Shown here in pieces: positions 1 to 6,131 of a DNA stretch of 7,519 nt. The DNA comes from Oscillospiraceae bacterium (lineage in GTDB: Bacteria > Bacillota > Clostridia > Oscillospirales > Ruminococcaceae), in the NCBI GenBank assembly GCA_900752625.1, contig CAADWC010000085.1:1-7519 (forward strand), given 5' to 3'. The notes under the pieces were generated by a model, which was given only the letters and a program-made list of their open reading frames with translations, was not told the origin of the DNA and did no database searches. Made by a program: the position numbers and the translations under genes. Position 1 is the stretch's first letter, and the number at the start of each line of letters is the position of its first letter.

Positions 1-1310
1 AATATCTTGCTCCTTTTGTAGGAGAACATGAATTGGAGGCTATTGCTCCGCTGGTAAGCGCAGCTCATAAAAGTCTGACCGACAAATCCGGTCTTGGCAG
101 CGATTTTCTTGGCTGGGTAGAACTTCCTGAAAATTATGATAAGGAGGAGTTCGGACGCATTAAGGCTGCGGCAAAACGAATTCAGGACAAGTGCGACGTT
201 CTTGTTGTGATCGGAATCGGCGGATCATATCTCGGAGCAAGAGCGGCTATCGAACTTTTAAAGTCACCTTTTTACAATAATCTCAAGAAAGATACTCCCG
301 ATATATATTTTGTCGGAAATAACATAAGCCCCGATTATCTTAACGAGGTGCTTTCTATCTGCGAGGGCAGAGATATATGCGTCAACGTTATTTCCAAGTC
401 CGGAACTACTACCGAGCCGGCGCTGGCTTTCAGAATCTTCAAGAAGCTTGTAGAGGATAAGTACGGCAAGGAAGAAGCGAAAACAAGAATATTCGCAACA
501 ACGGATAAGGCAAAGGGAACGCTTAAGGAGCTTTCAGACGCGGAGGGTTATGAAACCTTTGTTATTCCCGACGATGTAGGCGGACGTTTTTCTGTTCTTA
601 CCGCGGTAGGACTTTTACCTATAGCTGTGGCGGGCTGCGATATTGACAAAATTATGGCAGGTGCGCGTGCTGGTATGGATAAATATTCGGAGGATAACGG
701 CAATGACTGCTATACCTATGCCGCGCTGAGAAATATTCTTTACAATAAAGGCAAGAGCGTTGAAATGCTTATTACATACGACCCGAGCTTTACTATGATG
801 AACGAGTGGTGGAAGCAGCTTTTCGGAGAGAGCGAAGGAAAGGACAATAAGGGAATTTTCCCTTCGTCCGCTACTTTTTCAACCGATCTGCATTCGCTTG
901 GACAGTTTATTCAGGACGGATCGAGGGTAATGTTTGAAACCGTTGTAGATATCAAGGAGCCAAAGCATGATTTGTTCCTTGAGGACGATAAGGATAATCT
1001 TGACGGTCTTAACTTCCTTACAAATCAGAATATGTCCGTGGTAAACAAAAAGGCTTATCAGGGTACGATTCTTGCTCATACCGAAGGCGGCGTACCGAAT
1101 ATTGTACTTGAGGTAGACGCTCTGGATGAGGAGAATTTCGGAGAATTAGTTTATTTCTTTGAAAAAGCGTGTGCGATTTCCGGTTATATGCTTGGTGTTA
1201 ATCCGTTCAATCAGCCGGGTGTTGAAAGCTATAAGAAAAATATGTTTGCGCTTCTCGGAAAGCCCGGATACGAATCGCAGAAGGCAGAGCTTGAAGCAAA
1301 GCTTTATTAA
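1..1310 (+). CDS. pgi: Glucose-6-phosphate isomerase, 5'-truncated by window edge
   Basis: Cytosolic enzyme interconverting glucose-6-phosphate and fructose-6-phosphate in glycolysis and gluconeogenesis. The first whole codon is at position 3, and the frame is open from there ([17 protein letters not shown]). A TTG at 33 could be taken as a start, but the residues before it match the usual N-terminus of Bacillus/Clostridium-type enzymes. The gene therefore begins outside the window, probably by only 10-15 codons (family length about 450). Visible family motifs are the sugar-phosphate loop [10 protein letters not shown], the first signature [14 protein letters not shown], and the C-terminal signature [12 protein letters not shown]. 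Likely catalytic residues are Glu in GESEGK (codon 828-830), His in DLHSLGQF (codon 891-893) and Lys in GVESYKK (codon 1233-1235). All are present, so the enzyme looks intact. The next gene starts 62 bp downstream. Confidence 0.96.
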   Translation, partial: YLAPFVGEHELEAIAPLVSAAHKSLTDKSGLGSDFLGWVELPENYDKEEFGRIKAAAKRIQDKCDVLVVIGIGGSYLGARAAIELLKSPFYNNLKKDTPDIYFVGNNISPDYLNEVLSICEGRDICVNVISKSGTTTEPALAFRIFKKLVEDKYGKEEAKTRIFATTDKAKGTLKELSDAEGYETFVIPDDVGGRFSVLTAVGLLPIAVAGCDIDKIMAGARAGMDKYSEDNGNDCYTYAALRNILYNKGKSVEMLITYDPSFTMMNEWWKQLFGESEGKDNKGIFPSSATFSTDLHSLGQFIQDGSRVMFETVVDIKEPKHDLFLEDDKDNLDGLNFLTNQNMSVVNKKAYQGTILAHTEGGVPNIVLEVDALDEENFGELVYFFEKACAISGYMLGVNPFNQPGVESYKKNMFALLGKPGYESQKAELEAKLY

Positions 1311-1318
1311 GGGAATAC

Positions 1319-1334
1319 GAGTGCTTTTGCGCTC
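1319..1334 (+). other. Small hairpin after pgi
   Basis: Arms GAGTGC (1319-1324) and GCGCTC (1329-1334) pair over 6 bp, including one G-T pair, around a TTTT loop, nine bases after the pgi stop codon. No T-run follows (the next bases are TAAAATAAAAG), so it is not a standard rho-independent terminator. It could be an mRNA 3'-end or processing hairpin, or chance. Confidence 0.25.
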
Positions 1335-1372
1335 TAAAATAAAAGTCCGTCAGGACAGAATGGAGATTTGTT

Positions 1373-1777
1373 ATGATTAATCTGATACCTGGAAAAAAAG
1401 GAACAGGCAAAACTAAGATATTGGTAGACGCTATTAAAGAGTCCGCCGAAAAAGCTACAGGCAATGTTGTCTGCATTGAAAGAGGGATGAAACTTACTTA
1501 TGACATTCCTCATAAAGTAAGACTTGTAGACGCTGAAGAATACGGAATCAACAGTTTTGACGCATTCTACGGCTTTGTTGCCGGAATGCTTGCCGGAAAT
1601 TACGATATTCAGGAAGTATTTGTTGACGGTATTCTTAAAATCGGCGGCAGAGACTATGATGCGTTCGGAGCCATGATAGAAAAGATTGCAATGCTTGCCA
1701 AGGATGTAAAGATCGTATTTACGGTTTCGGCTGACGTTGAAGAGCTTCCTTCCAAGGTAAGAGCTTTTATCAAATAA
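1373..1777 (+). CDS. Small P-loop NTPase-like protein, function unknown
   Basis: A 134-residue soluble protein that I recognise only as a P-loop protein; I cannot name a function. A Walker A motif lies at the extreme N-terminus (GKKGTGKT, residues 7-14), directly after a short hydrophobic strand (INLI). A Walker B-like strand ends in aspartate (EVFVDG, D85). A third hydrophobic strand ending TVSAD (about 113-121) sits where sensor-type strands lie in RecA/AAA-like folds. No signal peptide or membrane segment is visible. It is shorter than most complete P-loop ATPase domains and has no arginine-finger or lid region that I can identify. The start is supported by GGAG at 1362-1365, 7 bp upstream. 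It lies between pgi and the yceD promoter, so it may be cotranscribed with pgi; nothing nearby suggests a substrate. I recall similar short 'ATP-binding' hypothetical proteins in Clostridia, but could not check this. Confidence 0.85.
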   Translation: MINLIPGKKGTGKTKILVDAIKESAEKATGNVVCIERGMKLTYDIPHKVRLVDAEEYGINSFDAFYGFVAGMLAGNYDIQEVFVDGILKIGGRDYDAFGAMIEKIAMLAKDVKIVFTVSADVEELPSKVRAFIK

Positions 1778-1801
1778 TTTTTTCGTTGGTGAAAAAAAGT
1801 A

Positions 1802-1830
1802 TTGACAAATTCCGCAAGTGGAGTTATAAT
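1802..1830 (+). promoter_or_regulatory. Consensus sigma-A promoter for yceD-rpmF
   Basis: A perfect -35 box TTGACA (1802-1807) and a perfect -10 box TATAAT (1825-1830) are separated by the optimal 17 bp. An A-rich tract (1792-1798) just upstream could act as an UP-like element. Transcription should start near 1837, giving a leader of only about 20 nt before the yceD start at 1858. The strength fits constitutive, growth-linked expression of a ribosomal protein unit. It is the only clear promoter in the window. Confidence 0.9.
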
Positions 1831-1839
1831 GGAATTTGT
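1805..1839. repeat. Perfect 9-bp inverted repeat spanning the yceD promoter
   Basis: The left arm ACAAATTCC (1805-1813) overlaps the end of the -35 box, and the right arm GGAATTTGT (1831-1839) covers the region just after the -10 box and the predicted start site. The arms are exact reverse complements separated by 17 bp. Because the left arm lies upstream of the start site it would not be transcribed, so any function would be as a DNA operator, not an RNA hairpin. It does not resemble the FapR or FabT sites I know. Operator function is inference. Confidence 0.45.
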
Positions 1840-1857
1840 GATGTTTGAGGTGTTATT

Positions 1858-2304
1858 ATGATTTTGCAGTTGAAGCAGCTTTTTGATATCGTCGGCGAGA
1901 CTAAAGAATTTTCTTTTAAGATTTCTCCGGAGGAGATCAATAAGGCTCAGTTCAGCGCTGATTTTGTAACGCCGTTGTCTGTCGTCGGACGTGCTGAGAA
2001 CCGTGCCGGAGTCGTTACCGTTAGGTTTTCGTGCGCTTTTACTCTCAGTCATGTATGTGACAGATGTCTGAAGGAGTTTGAGCGGGAATATTCATTTGAA
2101 TTTTCTCATATTCTTGTGCAAAGTTCAAACACTCAGAACGACGAATATGTCGTCTGTGCCGACAATACTCTGGATGTAAATGAATTGGCTATTTCAGATT
2201 TGCTGTTACAGCTGCCTACAAAGATTCTTTGCAGGGAAGACTGCAAGGGTTTGTGTTACGTTTGCGGACATGATTTGAACGAGGGTGAATGTAACTGCTC
2301 TTGA
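1858..2304 (+). CDS. yceD: YceD/DUF177 family protein
   Basis: A 148-residue cytosolic protein of the YceD (DUF177) family, which is linked to 23S rRNA accumulation and large-subunit biogenesis and is typically encoded just upstream of rpmF, as here. The family's cysteine pattern is present: CDRC (C67, C70) followed by a hydrophobic/acidic stretch, then the C-terminal cluster KGLCYVCG with C125, C129, C133, C136, C145 and C147. These residues could bind zinc. The N-terminal half is a mixed region with no named motif. The start is supported by GAGGTG at 1847-1852, 5 bp upstream, and by the strong promoter. The rpmF start follows 41 bp after the stop. The assignment rests on both sequence pattern and gene order; the precise biochemical role of the family is not settled. 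Confidence 0.92.
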   Translation: MILQLKQLFDIVGETKEFSFKISPEEINKAQFSADFVTPLSVVGRAENRAGVVTVRFSCAFTLSHVCDRCLKEFEREYSFEFSHILVQSSNTQNDEYVVCADNTLDVNELAISDLLLQLPTKILCREDCKGLCYVCGHDLNEGECNCS

Positions 2305-2332
2305 TATAGCAGCATTATCTATTTTCCATAAG

Positions 2333-2340
2333 AGGAGGTG
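2333..2340 (+). promoter_or_regulatory. Strong Shine-Dalgarno site of rpmF
   Basis: AGGAGGTG, nearly the full anti-Shine-Dalgarno complement, lies 5 bp before the rpmF ATG at 2346. It is the best ribosome binding site in the window, as expected for a highly expressed ribosomal protein. Confidence 0.85.
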
Positions 2341-2345
2341 CCAAA

Positions 2346-2528
2346 ATGGCAGTACCAAAGAGAAAGGTTTCCAAAGCAAGACGTGATAAAAGACGTTCGG
2401 CTGTATGGAAATTAAATGCGCCTGCACTCAGCAGATGTTCAAATTGCGGCGAGCTGACAGCACCGCATAAGGTTTGCAAGAACTGCGGATACTATAAGGG
2501 TGTAGAGGTAATCAAGAAGGAGGTTTAA
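2346..2528 (+). CDS. rpmF: 50S ribosomal protein L32 (zinc-binding form)
   Basis: Large-subunit ribosomal protein bL32, 60 residues, the normal family length. It has the classic basic N-terminus MAVPKRKVSKARRDKRR, then a four-cysteine zinc ribbon: CSNC (C31, C34) and CKNC (C44, C47). This is the C+ (zinc-binding) paralogue type, not the cysteine-free form some bacteria express under zinc limitation; no second copy is in this window. Downstream, the plsX-fabH lipid genes that often follow rpmF in other bacteria are absent, and a terminator lies about 70 bp past the stop instead. Confidence 0.98.
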   Translation: MAVPKRKVSKARRDKRRSAVWKLNAPALSRCSNCGELTAPHKVCKNCGYYKGVEVIKKEV

Positions 2529-2566
2529 TTCTTCGCTGATTACCGGTTGCTCAATTGCGGCTTTAC

Positions 2567-2588
2567 CTCTGCTATTTTTATAGCGGAG
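2567..2588 (+). other. Hairpin upstream of the rpmF terminator
   Basis: Arms CTCTGCTAT (2567-2575) and ATAGCGGAG (2580-2588) form a 9-bp stem with one T-G pair and a TTTT loop. No T-run follows, so it is not itself a terminator. Its left arm can also pair with the left arm of the terminator that follows (2566-2572 with 2597-2603), so the two folds would be mutually exclusive. It could simply protect the rpmF mRNA 3' end. Confidence 0.5.
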
Positions 2589-2596
2589 CTTTGAGG

Positions 2597-2629
2597 GCAG
2601 AGGAGGATTCGCTTCCTTCTCTGCTTTTT
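2597..2629 (+). terminator. Rho-independent terminator after yceD-rpmF
   Basis: Arms GCAGAGGAGG (2597-2606) and CCTTCTCTGC (2615-2624) form a 10-bp stem with one G-T pair, closing an 8-nt loop, followed directly by five T residues (2625-2629). This is a standard intrinsic terminator on the + strand, separating yceD-rpmF from the DUF512-der cluster. Some readthrough into the next genes is possible. Confidence 0.85.
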
Positions 2630-2646
2630 ACGTATATGAAGTATTA

Positions 2647-2705
2647 GGCAATACCGCCTGATGATCGTCTGACGGCTTTGCGCACAATCATTATGCGGTA
2701 TTTCC
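2647..2705. repeat. 59-bp near-palindrome, possible MITE-like or REP-like element
   Basis: The outer arms GGCAATACCGC (2647-2657) and GCGGTATTTCC (2695-2705) are reverse complements at 10 of 11 positions. Pairing continues inward (2659-2665 with 2687-2693, 2667-2668 with 2684-2685), giving 19 pairs over 22 positions, including one G-T, around a 15-nt loop. The tetramer ATTA lies directly on both sides (2643-2646 and 2706-2709), as a 4-bp target duplication would. It sits between the rpmF terminator and the DUF512 gene. It has no coding capacity. Whether it is a dispersed repeat or a fixed 5'-UTR hairpin cannot be told from one copy; no second copy was noticed in the window. Confidence 0.55.
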
Positions 2706-2710
2706 ATTAT

Positions 2711-2716
2711 GAAAGG
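2711..2716 (+). promoter_or_regulatory. Likely ribosome binding site deciding the DUF512 start
   Basis: GAAAGG lies 10 bp before the ATG at 2727. The ATG at 2709 has no purine-rich site upstream, because the bases before it are the end of the palindrome (GCGGTATTTCC). The site is weak, but it favours the 2727 start. Confidence 0.5.
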
Positions 2717-2726
2717 CAGAAAGATT

Positions 2727-4031
2727 ATGTCGGCTGAAATTACGGGCATTGAAAAGCACAGTCCTGCGTTCCGCGCCGGAGTAAAAAAGGGCGATATTCT
2801 TATAAGCGTAAACGGACATGAGATTAACGACGTTCTTGATTATATGTTTTATTCCGCCGAGGACAGAACTGAGCTTTTGCTTGAGCGCGGCGGGAAAATA
2901 CTGAAGAAAGCCGTTGTTAAGTCTGAATACGATGATCTTGGTCTTGAGTTTGCTTCTTTTCTTATGGACGACAAGCGTTCCTGCTGTAACAAGTGTATTT
3001 TCTGTTTTATCGACCAGATGCCTCCCGGAATGCGTGAAACATTGTATTTTAAGGACGATGACGCAAGGCTTTCTTTTCTGCACGGAAACTACGTTACGCT
3101 GACAAACCTTAACGATAAGGATATTCAGAGAATAATCGATATGCGCCTGAATATAAACGTTTCTGTTCATACCACAAATCCGGAGCTTCGCTGCAAAATG
3201 ATGAATAATCGTTTTGCAGGAGAAAAGCTTAAATATCTGAAAATGATTGCAGACAGCGGTCTTATGATGAACTGTCAGATAGTTTGCTGCCCGGGGATCA
3301 ATGACGGAGCGGAGCTTGAGCGTACTCTTAACGATTTGTCGGATCTGATGCCGAATATTCAGTCGGTAGCCGTTGTTCCGGTAGGACTTACAAAGTATCG
3401 TAAGGGCCTTTTTCCTTTGACCTGTTTTGATAAAAACGGTGCAGAAAAAGTAATCGGTATTATTGAAAAGAAACAGCAGGAATGTCTTGAAAAATACGGA
3501 ACCAGAATGGCTTTTCCCGCTGACGAATTTTATCTGCTGGCTCAAAAAGAGCTGCCGCCTACCGAGTTTTACGAGGACTATCCCCAGTATGAAAACGGTG
3601 TGGGGCTTATGCGTTCTTTGTATGACGAGGTCGTTCAGGCTTTGGATAACTGTAATGAGAATGTGTCTCAGCGAAAAGTTACTGTGGCTACCGGAAAGGC
3701 TGCTGAAGCTTTTCATAAAATGCTTGCTGAAATGATCATGAGCAGATTTCCGCAGGTTGAAATCCGGGTAAAGGGAATTATAAATTACTTTTTCGGAGAG
3801 ACTATTACCGTTGCCGGACTTGTTACCGCCGGCGATCTTATAAATCAGCTAAAGGATTCCCAGCTTGGCGATGAGCTGATAATACCCAAAGTGATGCTGA
3901 AGGCCGACGAGCCTGTTTTTCTTGACGATCTGACAGTGTCGGACGTTGAGAAAGCGCTTAATGTTAAAATTTCATCCAGCGCTAATGACGGATTTGAATA
4001 TCTGGATAAGGTGCTTGGTATTTCATATTGA
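2727..4031 (+). CDS. DUF512 family protein with PDZ-like and radical-SAM-type domains
   Basis: A 434-residue soluble protein. Order of parts: a PDZ-like N-terminal domain (about residues 1-65, with SPAFRAGVKKGDILISVNG typical of the carboxylate-binding loop region); a radical-SAM-like Cys motif C86-x3-C90-x2-C93 (CCNKCIFCFIDQMPPGMR), expected to hold a [4Fe-4S] cluster; a central region with HGNYVTLTNL and NVSVHTTNPELR; and a C-terminal DUF512 domain from about 210. It belongs to the putative radical-SAM group annotated as TIGR03279/DUF512; the reaction and substrate are unknown. An in-frame ATG at 2709 would add six residues, but it abuts the palindrome and lacks a ribosome binding site. I chose 2727, which also gives the usual short N-terminus. 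It is followed 50 bp later by der, a neighbourhood I know from other Clostridia. Confidence 0.88.
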   Translation: MSAEITGIEKHSPAFRAGVKKGDILISVNGHEINDVLDYMFYSAEDRTELLLERGGKILKKAVVKSEYDDLGLEFASFLMDDKRSCCNKCIFCFIDQMPPGMRETLYFKDDDARLSFLHGNYVTLTNLNDKDIQRIIDMRLNINVSVHTTNPELRCKMMNNRFAGEKLKYLKMIADSGLMMNCQIVCCPGINDGAELERTLNDLSDLMPNIQSVAVVPVGLTKYRKGLFPLTCFDKNGAEKVIGIIEKKQQECLEKYGTRMAFPADEFYLLAQKELPPTEFYEDYPQYENGVGLMRSLYDEVVQALDNCNENVSQRKVTVATGKAAEAFHKMLAEMIMSRFPQVEIRVKGIINYFFGETITVAGLVTAGDLINQLKDSQLGDELIIPKVMLKADEPVFLDDLTVSDVEKALNVKISSSANDGFEYLDKVLGISY

Positions 4032-4040
4032 ACTAAGAAG

Positions 4041-4059
4041 AAAAGACTTCAGGTCTTTT
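4041..4059 (+). other. A/T-rich hairpin between DUF512 gene and der
   Basis: AAAAGAC (4041-4047) pairs with GTCTTTT (4053-4059) around a 5-nt loop. The 3' arm ends in TTTT, but the stem is weak and GCG follows, so strong termination is unlikely. It may be an intercistronic processing or attenuation hairpin. It precedes the der ribosome binding site by about 10 bases. Confidence 0.3.
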
Positions 4060-4068
4060 GCGTAAGTT

Positions 4069-4073
4069 GGGAG
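4069..4073 (+). promoter_or_regulatory. Ribosome binding site deciding the der start
   Basis: GGGAG lies 8 bp before the ATG at 4082. The in-frame TTG at 4058 overlaps the hairpin at 4041-4059 and would add eight residues that are not part of the family N-terminus. This site therefore fixes the start at 4082. Confidence 0.8.
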
Positions 4074-4081
4074 ATGATAGA

Positions 4082-5413
4082 ATGTCATTGCCGATAGTTG
4101 CAATTGTAGGTCGTCCGAATGTGGGAAAGTCGACGCTTTTCAATAAGCTTATCGGGCAGAAGCTTTCAATTGTAGAGGATACTCCGGGTGTGACCCGTGA
4201 CAGGATATATTCAAAATGTGAGTGGCTGGGTCATGAATTCATGCTGGTGGATACCGGCGGAATAGAGCCCGATTCTGACGATATCATTCTTTCGCAGATG
4301 CGGCGTCAGGCAGAACTTGCCATAACAAAAGCGGACGTTACCATTCTTGTTACTGATATGAGAAGCGGAGTTACCGCCAACGATCTTGACGTTGCGTCAA
4401 TGCTTCAGAAATCAGGAAAGCCTGTAGTTCTGTGCGTAAATAAATGCGACAGTATAGGGGAGCCTCCTGTCGAGTTTTATGAATTTTATAATCTGGGTCT
4501 GGGAGAGCCTATTGCAGTTTCTTCGGTTCACGGACACGGAACAGGAGATCTTTTGGATGAAGTACTGAAATATCTTCCCGAGAAAAGCGAAGAGGATTAC
4601 GGCGAGGATACAATAAGAGTTGCGGTAATAGGAAAGCCTAATGTGGGAAAATCGTCGATAATAAATAAAATATGCGGCGAAGATAGAGTGATCGTTTCGG
4701 ATATTGCCGGAACAACGCGCGACGCTACCGATACGTTTATAGAAAATGAAGAAGGCAAATTTGTATTTATTGATACTGCCGGAATCAGGCGCAAATCAAA
4801 GGTTCTGGACAGTATTGAAAAATACAGCGTTTTAAGGTCGTATATGGCAGTGGACAGAGCCGACGTTGCAGTAATAGTTATAGACGCTACGGTTGGATTT
4901 ACCGAACAGGATTCAAAGGTTGCCGGTTATGCTCATGAAAAAGGCAAGGGATGTATCGTTGCAGTAAACAAATGGGATGCAATTGAAAAGAATACCAATA
5001 CAATGGATGAATTCCGAAAAAAGCTTACCGACGATTTCAGCTTTATGAGCTATGTTCCGTTTGTATTTATTTCTGCAAAGACCGGTCTGCGTATAAACAA
5101 GCTGTTTGAGATGATAAAGTATGTCGCTCAGCAGAATTCGGTAAGAATTCCTACCGGAAGACTTAATGACGTGCTGGCATATGCGACTTCCAGAGTCCAG
5201 CCGCCGTCGGATAAGGGCAGACGTCTGAAAATCTATTACATGACTCAGGCTTCTACAAAGCCGCCGACATTTGTTGCTTTTGTAAACAGAGCAGATTTAT
5301 TTCATTTTTCCTATCAGCGGTATATAGAAAATCAGATCAGGGAAACCTTTGCGCTTGACGGCACTCCCATTGTGATAAAAGTACGTGAGCGTGACAGAAA
5401 CGATGTAAAATAA
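4082..5413 (+). CDS. der: Ribosome biogenesis GTPase Der (EngA)
   Basis: An essential double-GTPase acting in 50S subunit assembly in the cytosol, 443 residues (family about 435-440). Two complete G domains are visible. Domain 1 has G1 GRPNVGKS (10-17), G3 DTGG (57-60) and G4 NKCD (120-123). Domain 2 has G1 GKPNVGKS (184-191), G3 DTAG (231-234) and G4 NKWD (296-299). Both switch I regions carry the TRD signature (GVTRD and GTTRD). The C-terminal KH-like domain, about 355-443, includes YYMTQASTKPPTFVAFVN, typical of Der. The start at 4082 gives the standard N-terminus MSLPIVAIVGRPNVGKS and has a good ribosome binding site. The stop codon overlaps the start of the plsY ribosome binding region, so the two genes are almost certainly cotranscribed. 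No missing or altered GTPase residue was seen. Confidence 0.98.
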   Translation: MSLPIVAIVGRPNVGKSTLFNKLIGQKLSIVEDTPGVTRDRIYSKCEWLGHEFMLVDTGGIEPDSDDIILSQMRRQAELAITKADVTILVTDMRSGVTANDLDVASMLQKSGKPVVLCVNKCDSIGEPPVEFYEFYNLGLGEPIAVSSVHGHGTGDLLDEVLKYLPEKSEEDYGEDTIRVAVIGKPNVGKSSIINKICGEDRVIVSDIAGTTRDATDTFIENEEGKFVFIDTAGIRRKSKVLDSIEKYSVLRSYMAVDRADVAVIVIDATVGFTEQDSKVAGYAHEKGKGCIVAVNKWDAIEKNTNTMDEFRKKLTDDFSFMSYVPFVFISAKTGLRINKLFEMIKYVAQQNSVRIPTGRLNDVLAYATSRVQPPSDKGRRLKIYYMTQASTKPPTFVAFVNRADLFHFSYQRYIENQIRETFALDGTPIVIKVRERDRNDVK

Positions 5414-5424
5414 GGAGAATATCT

Positions 5425-6111
5425 ATGGATTACTTTCTTAGTATTGCTTTTACTCTGGTGTTTTCTTACCTGCTGGGCAGCGTAAATTCGGCAATTACCG
5501 TTTGTAAGATATGGAAGAAGTCTGATATACGTGATTACGGTTCAAATAATGCCGGACTTACCAACGTTCTGAGAGTTTTCGGAAAAGGACCTGCAATCGT
5601 TACATTGCTGCTTGATCTTGCAAAGGGAATTTGTGCTGTTCTGGTCTGCCGAGGGCTTGTTACCCATGTTTTTGACGTTACTTTTTTCAATAATGACCGC
5701 TTTATCGGTTATGTTGCAGGCCTTGCTGTAATACTGGGACATATTTTTCCGATATTCTACGGTTTTCACGGCGGAAAGGGAGTTCTTGTTGCGGCAACTA
5801 CCCTGATTACGATAGATCCTTTGACCTGTCTTTTTGCCGTATTGGTATTTGCCGTTGTAGTGGCGGTTACAAAATATGTTTCTGTCGGCTCGATTGCTGC
5901 GGCTTTCTCCTACCCCATTTTTACAATGCTTACCCAGTATTTAAGACATATTGACGGAGCGTGGCAGAATATGCTGATGGCTCTGGCTATAGCTTTTCTC
6001 ATTACCTATATGCACAGACCCAATATAAAAAGACTTAGAGAAGGAACTGAAAATAAATTCAGCTTTAGCGGCGGAAAGAAAACAGATGGGAATACGGATA
6101 ACGATAAATAA
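5425..6111 (+). CDS. plsY: Glycerol-3-phosphate acyltransferase PlsY
   Basis: Integral membrane enzyme that transfers an acyl group from acyl-phosphate to sn-glycerol-3-phosphate, giving lysophosphatidic acid, the first acylation in phospholipid synthesis. It has 228 residues, with several hydrophobic segments (about 4-26, 55-80, 95-113, 131-170, 183-197). Family motifs are GSVNSA (18-23), YGSNNAGLTNVLR (38-50), GHIFPIFYGFHGGKG (105-119) and the later VGSIAAA (154-160). Residue 115 is His where FKGGKG is most common. The tail after about 205 is hydrophilic and charged (ending KKTDGNTDNDK), somewhat longer than usual. AAGGAG at 5412-5417 lies 7 bp before the ATG and overlaps the der stop. gpsA, which makes its substrate, follows after 20 bp. 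The acyl-phosphate supplier plsX is not in this window. Confidence 0.96.
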   Translation: MDYFLSIAFTLVFSYLLGSVNSAITVCKIWKKSDIRDYGSNNAGLTNVLRVFGKGPAIVTLLLDLAKGICAVLVCRGLVTHVFDVTFFNNDRFIGYVAGLAVILGHIFPIFYGFHGGKGVLVAATTLITIDPLTCLFAVLVFAVVVAVTKYVSVGSIAAAFSYPIFTMLTQYLRHIDGAWQNMLMALAIAFLITYMHRPNIKRLREGTENKFSFSGGKKTDGNTDNDK

Positions 6112-6131
6112 TTTGAAACGGGGGTTAATTT

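Noticed and set aside
33..35. TTG at 33 as the start of pgi
   Set aside because: The frame is open upstream to position 3 and encodes residues that match the family's N-terminus, so the gene is simply cut by the window edge.
1778..1797. TTTTTTC/GAAAAAA hairpin after the P-loop gene as a terminator
   Set aside because: The stem is almost entirely A-T and no T-run follows it; the A-tract is better explained as an upstream promoter element.
1654..2052. Antisense open frame of 132 codons
   Set aside because: It runs across the end of the P-loop gene, the consensus promoter and the start of yceD, and its translation has no family features.
1858..2304. yceD as a zinc-finger transcription factor because of its many cysteines
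   Set aside because: The cysteine spacing and the position directly before rpmF match the YceD/DUF177 family, and no DNA-binding motif is visible.
2691..3716. Long antisense open frame (341 codons) on the - strand
   Set aside because: It lies opposite the well-supported DUF512 coding region and shows no recognisable domain; it is a shadow of codon bias.
4041..4059. Hairpin before der as a true terminator
   Set aside because: The stem has only two G-C pairs and is followed by GCG, and the conserved cluster spacing suggests transcription continues through it.
4058..4060. TTG at 4058 as the start of der
   Set aside because: It overlaps a hairpin arm and adds eight non-family residues; ATG 4082 has a GGGAG site 8 bp upstream and gives the canonical N-terminus.
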